From assembly GCF_001990485.1 (NCBI RefSeq), contig NZ_LBFC01000023.1, positions 1-64,000 of the forward strand: 64,000 nucleotides of DNA, written 5' to 3'. This document shows, piece after piece, positions 37,271 to 44,189 of the stretch; position 1 is the first letter of the stretch; each line of letters begins with the position of its first letter. A program made the translations under genes and the position numbers. Below the pieces are notes generated by a model. That model did no database searches. It worked only from the letters and a program-made list of their open reading frames with translations, and was not told where the DNA came from. Source of the DNA: Thermosipho affectus. Its GTDB lineage: Bacteria > Thermotogota > Thermotogae > Thermotogales > Fervidobacteriaceae.

Positions 37271-38581
37271 TTATCTTCTCCTTTGAATTAGAATTTTTTT
37301 CAGCTTTTCGGGAATGTATGAGTATAAGGCAATAGATGTTTCAACAAGTTTTCGAACAAACCTACAATAATCTTTGTTTAATTTATAATTCTTTTTATCA
37401 ATTATTCCAGATTCGTAATAACATTGACCTCCACAAATATATCTTGCAAAGCAACTTTGACATTCTTTTAAAATATCTACCTTTTTAATTTTTTCCATGA
37501 TTGTTTCTTCAATAATTTTAAAAATCTTTATTTTATTGTCTTTTAACACGTTCCCAACTTTGCCAGTAAAAGTTCCATCAAACCTATGACAAACATAAAC
37601 ATCTCCTTTAGGATTCACTACTACAACTTTTCTACCTGCTCCACATGGGTAATACCTTTTTTGCCTAGTATGTAAAATTTTTAAAAACATCCAGATTATA
37701 TTTGGTAACTTTTTTTGAAATTTATCAAAATTTCTTTCTTTTAAAAGTTTTATCATTTTATCTGTATAAATATCTATGCTATTTAACAGTTCATCTATTC
37801 TCGGTTTTAATTTATTATCATTTGTTGAAACTAAGAAAACAGTAAATGGAATTGTTAACGTAGAAAAAAACTCCATTAAGTTAGTAAAATCATCATTTTT
37901 TGATGTTAAAGTGGCCCGAAGCAATATTTTTTTAAATATGTCGTTTTTATATGACGAATGTAAAATTTCAATTGCTTTTATAATATCTTCATAGGTTCCT
38001 TTCTTGTTCTTTTTTAGTCTCAATTTATCGTTCAATTTTTGGTTTCCATCCAGACTTAATGTAATTGAAAAGTTATTTTTTCTAAAAAACGTAGCTATTT
38101 CCGGTGTAATGATAGTGCCATTCGTTGTTATAGCAAATCTAATATTTTTTCCTAAATAACTGTTTGCAAAATTTACAACTTTCTTGATAACACTAAAATT
38201 AATGAGCGGTTCTCCTCCAAAAAAAGAGATTCCAACGTTTGATTGCCCTTTTTCATAAAACATTTCTATAGCTTTCTTAGCTGTTTCCAGATTCATTAAA
38301 CCTTTAGAATGATAAGTTCCTTCTTCTGCATAGCAATAAACGCATTTAAGATTACACATATGTGAAACTGTTAACACTAATAACTGTGGTTTAAAATTAA
38401 TACTATTAAAGCTGCATATCTTATTATCTATAAACGGTTTAACTACACTAACTATATTTGGTGGTAAAAAATCGTTATCTTTTATTTGATGGCTAATTTC
38501 TTCATCAATTTCAAGTAGTAATAAGTTTTCTGGCAGAAAAAGAAGATATTTTCCAAAATGATTTATAAGTTTGAACTCCAT
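37271..38581 (-). CDS. Radical SAM/SPASM peptide maturase, locus C1
   Basis: A 436-aa enzyme with CNLKCVYC at residues 76-83, VGISFFGGEPLINFSVIKK and a SPASM region with YPCGAGRK, DVYVCHRFDG and CQSCFARYICGGQC. The N-terminal MEFKLINHFGKYLLFLPENL is shared with the maturase at 45,562-46,890, so the two form a subfamily that differs from the A and B maturases. It is transcribed from repeat R1 copy 2 and followed by the S41 protease and precursor C1. Confidence 0.88.
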   Translation of the reverse strand: MEFKLINHFGKYLLFLPENLLLLEIDEEISHQIKDNDFLPPNIVSVVKPFIDNKICSFNSINFKPQLLVLTVSHMCNLKCVYCYAEEGTYHSKGLMNLETAKKAIEMFYEKGQSNVGISFFGGEPLINFSVIKKVVNFANSYLGKNIRFAITTNGTIITPEIATFFRKNNFSITLSLDGNQKLNDKLRLKKNKKGTYEDIIKAIEILHSSYKNDIFKKILLRATLTSKNDDFTNLMEFFSTLTIPFTVFLVSTNDNKLKPRIDELLNSIDIYTDKMIKLLKERNFDKFQKKLPNIIWMFLKILHTRQKRYYPCGAGRKVVVVNPKGDVYVCHRFDGTFTGKVGNVLKDNKIKIFKIIEETIMEKIKKVDILKECQSCFARYICGGQCYYESGIIDKKNYKLNKDYCRFVRKLVETSIALYSYIPEKLKKILIQRRR

Positions 38582-38622
38582 ATTTTCACTCTTCCTTATT
38601 AATTTATTCCACTTCTACAATT

Positions 38623-38769
38623 TATTATATAAATCACATGAAAATATAACAACCTCGAAAAATTTCAATTATAAGTTTTTTTTTTTTTTTTTTAACCATA
38701 ATTATTTGCAAAATGCTTTTTATTTTAAAATATTTCTAATTTATTTAAAATATATTAACGAATAATGTA
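38623..38769 (-). repeat. Promoter-bearing repeat R1, copy 2
   Basis: 147 bases matching 30,832-30,980. It has the same promoter (TTGTTA at 38647-38652, TATAAT at 38624-38629, 17-base spacer) and a T18 run at 38676-38693. Here it drives the C1 maturase-protease-precursor operon, so two different peptide operons share one control region. Confidence 0.85.
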
Positions 38770-38814
38770 AAGCATTTTTTATGTACTAAAACTATTTTTA
38801 TAGTTTAAAAAATT

Positions 38815-38905
38815 GTTTTATTTATTTTCCTTATAAAGCCAAGGAAATAACCAATTCCACTAATGCCTTTTTTACAGCCTTCGTTACAAATGCCAACACA
38901 AGAGT
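38815..38905 (-). pseudogene. Broken third copy of Cys-rich peptide A
   Basis: The 3' half of a peptide A gene, closest to A1: it encodes SCVGICNEGCKK, then one A is missing from the A7 run and the Trp tail is out of frame, with TGG also changed to TAG. The 5' half is gone; the sequence jumps directly into repeat R2. This marks a deletion between the two repeats relative to the 31 kb copy. Confidence 0.8.
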
Positions 38906-38906
38906 C

Positions 38907-39423
38907 GTAAAAGTTAAATTTTATAATAAACAAATGAAAAAATATTTTTGTCAGAAATAGGGAAATTAACAAATAACAACACATTTTTATGGTCTTGTGC
39001 AATGTTAATAATAAAACCTTCTTATTTTAGATATTATATTATAAAGCATAAATCAAATTATTCGTAATAATTATGCAAAATAATAAGAAACATTTTAAAA
39101 TTTCAAGTATTTTTGCTATAATTACATTTAAAAAAAAAAAAAACGCACTATATGAAAATTTTTAGAGTTTGATAGGCGCTTATATATCTTATAAAATAGA
39201 ATTGTAATTTGTTTAAAAAAATATTTTTCGTTAGTGAAAAAAATATCAAAAGGAACGATATATTATGAATGAAATTTTCAAGGATGCGTCTTTTGTTTTT
39301 TTGGATAAAAATCTTAAAATCACACATGAAAGTACAAATTTCACAAAATTTAAGTCGTATTACGTCGTTGATTTACCCGAGTATAATGTGTACTTGCCTG
39401 TGCAACTTGAAAAACATAAAATT
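38907..39423 (+). repeat. Direct repeat R2, copy 2
   Basis: Matches 31,520-32,039. It carries an extended -10 promoter (TATAAT 39117-39122), an A14 run at 39130-39143 at the expected transcription start, and the start of the complete 204-aa gene. Confidence 0.88.
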
Positions 39424-39879
39424 GTAAAAGTTAGAGAAAAGTTTGTGTGTGATCCTTTTAATAAAATAAACCAAAAAGTAGAGATTCTAAGTTCTCTAAT
39501 AACAAATAAAAATGGTAAAAACGTATCTAAAATCTTTTATGTTTCACATGTAAATACTGAAGTTGAAATAAAAGTCAAATTTTACGTTAAACTTGTACCT
39601 GAAGAATTTCGTTCTTTTATTATAGTGCTAAGGGATAAAGAAGACGTTGAAAAAATTTATATAAGGATATTCAGCTTGATAGAAAAAAGTGGAGAAATGG
39701 TATTTTACCTAAAATTTGATGGAAGAAAAATAGTAGGGAAAAAATATTTAGAACTTTATAGTTGTGGAGAAAGATTGTGGTCTGAAAATATTGAAATTAT
39801 TAAAAACACATATGGGGGGGTGAATTATGGTAAGACCTTATTCATTAACAGCGAACGATGGTACTGGAAGAATGCATGA
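39265..39879 (+). CDS. Unknown 204-aa protein, first gene of the small-protein array
   Basis: No family recognised. The product is hydrophilic, rich in beta-type sequence (KSYYVVDLPEYNVYLPVQLE) and has no signal peptide. A partial second copy at 40.75-40.96 kb ends at NTYGGC, while here a different G run (seven G instead of six plus TGT) lets the frame read on for about 13 residues and overlap the next gene by 53 bases. The ancestral protein was therefore probably about 191 aa. Being promoter-proximal to Gly/Ala-rich small proteins, it may assist or regulate them. Confidence 0.6.
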   Translation: MNEIFKDASFVFLDKNLKITHESTNFTKFKSYYVVDLPEYNVYLPVQLEKHKIVKVREKFVCDPFNKINQKVEILSSLITNKNGKNVSKIFYVSHVNTEVEIKVKFYVKLVPEEFRSFIIVLRDKEDVEKIYIRIFSLIEKSGEMVFYLKFDGRKIVGKKYLELYSCGERLWSENIEIIKNTYGGVNYGKTLFINSERWYWKNA

Positions 39880-40120
39880 TGGATACTACAACAAAGAAGT
39901 AGCAAGAAAAATCGATGAAATAACCACCAAAGCTTGGCAGGCAGATAGAAAAGTAGTGCAAAGTCCATTATTTGAAATTGGATTAGCTGGTATTATAGCT
40001 TTAGCAGGCGGACCTACTTCTATGCTGGGGAGATTTGTAACGGGAGCTGCTAGTGGAGCTGCTTCAATTGGTATTAAAAATTTTATTCTTAAAGCGGTAG
40101 ATTATGCACATGGGCGATAG
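39827..40120 (+). CDS. Bacteriocin-like Gly/Ala-rich small protein, copy 1
   Basis: A 97-aa protein. The first 50 residues (MVRPYSLTANDGTGRMHDGY and on to VVQSPLF) are polar and almost identical in the copy at 40,965. The second half is a Gly/Ala-rich hydrophobic stretch (IGLAGIIALAGG, FVTGAASGAASIGI) ending in KAVDYAHGR. A constant leader-like half and a divergent membrane-active-looking half, followed by a small membrane protein gene, recall bacteriocin and immunity pairs. GGGGGGGTG precedes the ATG. Function is inferred only. Confidence 0.6.
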   Translation: MVRPYSLTANDGTGRMHDGYYNKEVARKIDEITTKAWQADRKVVQSPLFEIGLAGIIALAGGPTSMLGRFVTGAASGAASIGIKNFILKAVDYAHGR

Positions 40121-40174
40121 TAACTTTACAAAACATAAAACTTTATATAGTATTTATCACAAAGGTGGGTGATT

Positions 40175-40678
40175 ATGGATACAAAAAATAATATATTCAT
40201 TAAATTAAAAACTTGGCTTATTAAAGAATACGTAGAAATAAATATCATACCAATTTTTGCAATTATTCTTTCTATATTTGATATGTATTTATTGCTTTCA
40301 AAAGCAAACATTCCACCTTTATCTGATACAGGAGATTTTCGTTGGTGGTTCAAGCTTTACTGGATAGTAATATTAAGTTTCCCATCAATAGCAATATTGA
40401 ATTTTCTCTCAAACATAATATTTAAAACTTGCAAGAGAGAAAAGATTAGTAAAGTCAAAGTTAAAGGTTGGTGGGTGTCATTTTACTTTGAATATGTTAA
40501 CATAACAATGGTGCTATGGTCTGTGATACTTTACATATTTTGCGGAACCAGGGATGTACTTAACAAAGGGCTAAAATGGATAATAATATATTTACTAATA
40601 CTTGTATTAGTACATCCGCTGAATAAAAAGAATATAATTTTTGTTATGATGAAAAATAAAAAAAGACGTTACTTTTGA
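40175..40678 (+). CDS. Small membrane protein, possible immunity protein 1
   Basis: A 167-aa protein with four hydrophobic segments (about residues 20-40, 60-80, 110-130 and 135-150) and a basic C-terminus MMKNKKRRYF. I start at ATG 40175 behind AAAGGTGGG. It lies 54 bases after a bacteriocin-like gene. Its last 60 residues are nearly identical to those of the product at 41,793-42,272 although the first halves differ greatly, which suggests recombination between copies. Confidence 0.6.
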   Translation: MDTKNNIFIKLKTWLIKEYVEINIIPIFAIILSIFDMYLLLSKANIPPLSDTGDFRWWFKLYWIVILSFPSIAILNFLSNIIFKTCKREKISKVKVKGWWVSFYFEYVNITMVLWSVILYIFCGTRDVLNKGLKWIIIYLLILVLVHPLNKKNIIFVMMKNKKRRYF

Positions 40679-40737
40679 AAGTTTTGTAAAAATATAAGAA
40701 AGTAGGCTTTTTCGAAGAAAAACTTGATATGTTCAAA
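40511..40737 (+). repeat. Direct repeat R4, copy 1
   Basis: 227 bases matching 42,105-42,331 with about five changes. It covers the 3' end of the membrane protein gene and 60 bases beyond. Confidence 0.85.
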
Positions 40738-40754
40738 TCACGTGAATTACCAAT

Positions 40755-40961
40755 ATTATAGTGCTAAGGGATAAAGAAGACGTTGAAAAAATTTATATAA
40801 GGATATTCAGCTTGATAGAAAAAAGTGGAGAAATGGTATTTTACCTAAAATTTGATGGAAGAAAAATAGTAGGGAAAAAATATTTAGAACTTTATAGTTG
40901 TGGAGAAAGATTGTGGTCTGAAAATATTGAAATTATTAAAAACACATATGGGGGGTGTTGA
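40755..40961 (+). pseudogene. 5'-truncated copy of the 204-aa gene
   Basis: Holds only the last third of the gene (from the bases matching 39,619 onward), with no start region. It ends in NTYGGC and a stop four bases before the next bacteriocin-like gene. The duplication joined at 40,755 to repeat R4. Confidence 0.8.
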
Positions 40962-40964
40962 ATT

Positions 40965-41267
40965 ATGGTAAGACCTTATTCATTAACAGCGAACGATGGC
41001 ACTGGAAGAATGCATGATGGATACTACAACAAAGAAGTAGCAAGAAAAATCGATGAAATAACCACCAAAGCTTGGCAGGCGGATAGGAAAGTAGTGCAGA
41101 GTCCTCTATTTCAGATTGGGCTATCTGGTATTTTGACTGTGGCAACTGGTGGACTGTCTGCAACTAAAACAATAACTAAGTTTGCAATAGGAGCGGCAAG
41201 TGGCGCTTCAGGTATTGGCATCACGAACTTTCTCCTAAAAGCTGTAGACTATGCTCATGGAAGGTGA
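40965..41267 (+). CDS. Bacteriocin-like Gly/Ala-rich small protein, copy 2
   Basis: A 100-aa paralogue of the product at 39,827. The N-terminal half is the same, while the hydrophobic half is changed (ILTVATGGLSATKTITKF, then AIGAASGASGIGITNF) with the KAVDYAHGR end kept. GGGGGGTG lies upstream. The stop overlaps the following membrane protein frame, so the pair is probably coupled. Confidence 0.6.
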   Translation: MVRPYSLTANDGTGRMHDGYYNKEVARKIDEITTKAWQADRKVVQSPLFQIGLSGILTVATGGLSATKTITKFAIGAASGASGIGITNFLLKAVDYAHGR

Positions 41268-41719
41268 TATGGTTGAGGAAAATTCTTAGACTTGTATTAA
41301 ATCACGCAAGATTTTTCTTCGATACTTTTATCGATGTAGAAAACAAAATATGGACATACTTATTGTTTACATTGTTTGATGTTATTTACCTTTATAAATT
41401 CACTAACATGTACCCTATTTTCGGATATGATATACCACATTTGAATATTTATCAAAAAATCCTGCTTATTATTATTTGGATATTGTACATCGGTTATCCG
41501 ATGGATATTTACATAGAGAAAAAGAATATTAGTAAAAAAAGAGCCATATTTTTCTCCGTGATTTTTATATATGAGATTCCAAATTTCACAAATATTCAGC
41601 TCTTTCTCTTTGCAGGTAAGGGAGATGTTGTATATAGAGTCATAATATACTTTCTTTTCATGGCAATTGTTATACTAATTCATCCATTAAACAAAAAAAG
41701 GATTTTATTTAGGAAATAG
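41264..41719 (+). CDS. Small membrane protein, possible immunity protein 2
   Basis: A 151-aa protein with about four hydrophobic segments, ending in IHPLNKKRILFRK, which resembles VHPLNKKNIIFVM in the other two members. The start is either GTG 41264, overlapping the upstream stop, or TTG 41273 with GGAAGGTGA well spaced. The rest diverges from the other copies, as would be expected if each protects against its own partner peptide. Confidence 0.55.
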   Translation: MIWLRKILRLVLNHARFFFDTFIDVENKIWTYLLFTLFDVIYLYKFTNMYPIFGYDIPHLNIYQKILLIIIWILYIGYPMDIYIEKKNISKKRAIFFSVIFIYEIPNFTNIQLFLFAGKGDVVYRVIIYFLFMAIVILIHPLNKKRILFRK

Positions 41720-41770
41720 TGTATTGGAGGGATAGTGCGAAAACTAATGCTTGACGATCGTTTAGAAAGT

Positions 41771-41809
41771 TTTGTGACGAAGGCGGTAGATTATGCGCAT
41801 GGAAAATAA
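41771..41809 (+). pseudogene. Tail of a further bacteriocin-like gene
   Basis: Thirteen codons encode FVTKAVDYAHGK and a stop, the conserved end of the 97/100-aa family, with no gene body upstream. It overlaps the start of the next membrane protein gene just as intact copies adjoin theirs. Confidence 0.65.
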
Positions 41810-42272
41810 TTTGCTTTTCAAACCTTCTATTTGGTTTGTTGAAAAATGTTTGAATTTCAAAGGTACATCTATTTTTGCAGTAATTCTTTCTCTGTTTGAT
41901 ATGTATTTGATAATTGAAAAAGCAAATTTACCTACCGCATCTCCTGATGGAAATGCTCCTTTGTGGATAAAAATTGTTTGGACTATAATGTTAATTTACT
42001 TAGCTACTGGCATAGAGGTTATCTTCAAGAATGAAAAAATGAATAGAAGTAGGGGAGCTGGTTGGATATTTGCAATTTTCATCGAATACATTTGTATAAC
42101 GACAGTGCTATGGTCTGTGATACTTTACATATTTTACGGAAACAGGGATGTACTTAACAAAGGGCTAAAATGGATAATAATATATTTACTAATACTTGTA
42201 TTAGTACATCCGCTGAATAAAAAGAATATAATTTTTGTTATGATGAAAAATAAAAAAAGACGTTACTTTTGA
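41793..42272 (+). CDS. Small membrane protein, possible immunity protein 3
   Basis: A 159-aa protein with four hydrophobic segments, homologous to the product at 40,175 along its length and almost identical in the last 60 residues. ATG at 41793 or 41799 can start it. Its partner peptide gene is reduced to a 13-codon tail, so this may be an orphan immunity gene. Confidence 0.55.
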   Translation: MRMENNLLFKPSIWFVEKCLNFKGTSIFAVILSLFDMYLIIEKANLPTASPDGNAPLWIKIVWTIMLIYLATGIEVIFKNEKMNRSRGAGWIFAIFIEYICITTVLWSVILYIFYGNRDVLNKGLKWIIIYLLILVLVHPLNKKNIIFVMMKNKKRRYF

Positions 42273-42331
42273 AAGTTTTGTAAAAATATAAGAAAGTAAG
42301 CTTTTTCAAAGAAAAACTTGATATGTTCAAA
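42105..42331 (+). repeat. Direct repeat R4, copy 2
   Basis: See copy 1 at 40,511-40,737; same extent and orientation. Confidence 0.85.
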
Positions 42332-42486
42332 GAAAAAGAAGAAATTTAATATACACAACAAATCCAATAAAGACTTTGAATAACTGTTTATGGATCTCAC
42401 ACAAAAAAATTAAAATACAAGTATCTAAAAGTGCATTGGAAAAATATTACTAAATCCACAATAGGTAAATTTACCCATCGATTTAT

Positions 42487-43093
42487 TTAGAATTTATACA
42501 TTTTTACATAGTTTCTAAAAAAGTCTTTTATTTTGTTCCAACTATTTTCAACTTTCTGAAAGTCTTTATTTTTTTCAGCATCGTCAAAATACGTAAGTGA
42601 TTTTAAAAAGACTGCTAAATTGTATTTAAGATATTTTTTTGTATCATGTCTAACAAATTGTTGATGCACCATTTATGAATCTTTATCAATGTCCAGAGGT
42701 CAAAAAAATCTTTTTTTAGACCTCTTTTACTTATGGCATCTGCCTTCATACAAGCTATATCTTCATCACTTGCCACTGGTACATTTTTTATTTTCTCAAT
42801 TTCTTTTATAAGAGGATATGGATACTCAAATAAAGAAACCTTTACCCCATTAAGTACAAAAATAAGAGTTTGAGTATCTCTATACACAAATTTAAGTTCT
42901 TAAGTAACTCTTTTTCATATAGTTCAAGTTTGAATTTTTCGGTTGGAAAAAGATAAAAATCGAAATCCAAGGGTGGTCTATGATTATATTTTAAAAGAAG
43001 AGAAGTACCACCTGCAAGATAAAACTCATGGAAAATGTCTAATTCCAGTATTTTTTCTAAAACATTCTCTTTCTCTAAAATTAATTTGTGCAT
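42487..43093 (-). pseudogene. AbiEii-like nucleotidyltransferase toxin, frameshifted
   Basis: Three overlapping frames together give one AbiEii/DUF1814-type protein: FYLAGGTSLLLKYNHRPPLD with LDFDFYLF (the GGT and DxDxF nucleotidyltransferase site), then TLIFVLNGVKVSLFEYPYPL, ASDEDIACMKADAISKRGLK and KKDFFDLW, and a C-terminal helix part (YNLAVFLKSLTYFDDAEK). At least two frameshifts (near 42,870 and 42,650) break it. In intact systems such proteins are toxins of abortive-infection type IV modules. Confidence 0.75.
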
Positions 43094-43295
43094 CAGAAAC
43101 CTCCAAAATCAGCTGCCAATAGCTTTTATCCCTACCCTGAAACCTGTGGAAATTATCCAAAAAAACTTTTCTCAGGTTGCTTTTTCCATATACTTTTAAA
43201 AGCTCTTTTATATCTTCAATATCTCCAAATATCATTTTTCTTATTATAGTCTCATTTCCTCTACAACTATCCCACACAAAATTCATACTAATCAT
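43026..43295 (-). CDS. Probable antitoxin partner of the AbiEii-like gene
   Basis: An 89-aa frame upstream of and overlapping the broken toxin gene. NFVWDSCRGNETIIRKMIFG, YGKSNLRKVF and SYWQLIL recall the small proteins (DUF6922-like) that often precede AbiEii-type nucleotidyltransferases. The last 20 residues overlap the toxin start and may reflect a lost stop. Assignment is from memory of gene neighbourhoods and is tentative. Confidence 0.4.
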   Translation of the reverse strand: MISMNFVWDSCRGNETIIRKMIFGDIEDIKELLKVYGKSNLRKVFLDNFHRFQGRDKSYWQLILEVSDAQINFRERECFRKNTGIRHFP

Positions 43296-43334
43296 CTCCC
43301 ATTAATATTATATCATGTGCTGTTTCAAAAATCC

Positions 43335-43470
43335 AAACAATTAAGATCCTTCGTCGCTTTGCTCCTCAGGATGACGTTCCCTTCGGTGCTTCGCACCTCA
43401 GAATGACAGGAAGAGGAGATATCATTCAAGATTCTTCGCACATATTGCTCAGAATGACAAAAAATGAGAA
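43335..43470. repeat. Dispersed 'cctcAgaatgac' repeat (REP/MITE-like)
   Basis: Contains CTTCG(T/C)...GCTCCTCAGGATGAC, then TTCGCACCTCAGAATGAC, then TTCGCACATATTGCTCAGAATG: three tandem, partly degenerate units. Weaker related sequence is seen near 48,220-48,310 and 54,300-54,420. Non-coding, and GC-rich against its surroundings. Confidence 0.6.
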
Positions 43471-43611
43471 AAGTTTATATTTTTATTTTTGAAACAGCTC
43501 CCGCTTTCCTTGATTATTCTGTCTTTTCGTATCGGATCAACTCAATAGAAAATTTTTGATGCTTGCAATGTTAATGCTATTATTGATGTTTCTCACATAA
43601 CAATAACAGAA

Positions 43612-43862
43612 GGTAGGAGCAGCAAGTGGTGTTTGAGGTATTTTTGTTACGAATTTTCTCTTAAAGAATGTAAATAATGCTCAAGGAAGGTAATATAGTT
43701 AAGAAAACTTTTTAGATTCGTCATAAATTTTGCAAAATTTACAACTCTCTTGATAACATCAAGATTGATGAGTAGTTCTCCGCCAAAAAAAGAGATTCCA
43801 ACATTTGATTGCCATTTTTCATAAATCACTTTTAGAGCTTTCTTAATTGTTTGCAGATTCAT
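43612..43862. pseudogene. Fused remnants: bacteriocin-like gene tail (+) and radical SAM fragment (-)
   Basis: At 43,612-43,705 the plus strand reads GAASGV, a stop, then TNFLLKNV, a degraded end of the 97/100-aa family and the start of its membrane partner. From about 43,710 to 43,862 the minus strand encodes NVGISFFGGELLINLDVIKR, an internal piece of the C-type maturase matching about 38,150-38,290. Both are duplication debris joined head to tail. Confidence 0.75.
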
Positions 43863-43958
43863 TAAACCTAAACTTCGTTATATGATTTATACAATTTATA
43901 TTTGTTTTGGAACATGAAAGAAGGGGAGTTGTTTTTTATTTTGGTTTTTCATCAAGAA

Positions 43959-44138
43959 TTAATACATAATTGGAGGATTACCATAACTGCACAGATCAAA
44001 AATACAAGGAATTTCACATATCATATCGCATATAACTGTATCTTCACCGCCACAAAGTCCGTCTCCATCTCCGGGTGTAAGACAAGCTTCTATTTGTTCT
44101 TCGCTCTTAGGTCCAGTATTTAACAATTTTATTTTCAA
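43959..44138 (-). CDS. Candidate 59-aa Cys-rich RiPP precursor C2
   Basis: A 59-aa peptide with a TTG start behind AAAGGAGTG. The leader-like MKIKLLNTGPKSEEQIEA is followed by cysteines at 19, 29, 37, 41, 45 and 50 in a Gly/Asp-rich part (CLTPGDGDGLCGG) and ends with GNPPIMY. It has the same length, the same MKxKxLN opening and the same position after an S41 protease and a radical SAM gene as precursor C1. It lies 51 bases after the protease stop. The rare start codon and size explain why it is easily missed. Confidence 0.78.
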   Translation of the reverse strand: MKIKLLNTGPKSEEQIEACLTPGDGDGLCGGEDTVICDMICEIPCIFDLCSYGNPPIMY

Positions 44139-44189
44139 CTTTTCACTCCTTTCCTTAATCCCCTTCTTTCATGTTGATTATTCAAAACA

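Noticed and set aside
38805-39002. A 65-codon minus-strand frame ending in KINKTIF
   Set aside because: It joins repeat R2 sequence to a frameshifted peptide A tail, so it is a chance fusion across a deletion junction and not a gene.
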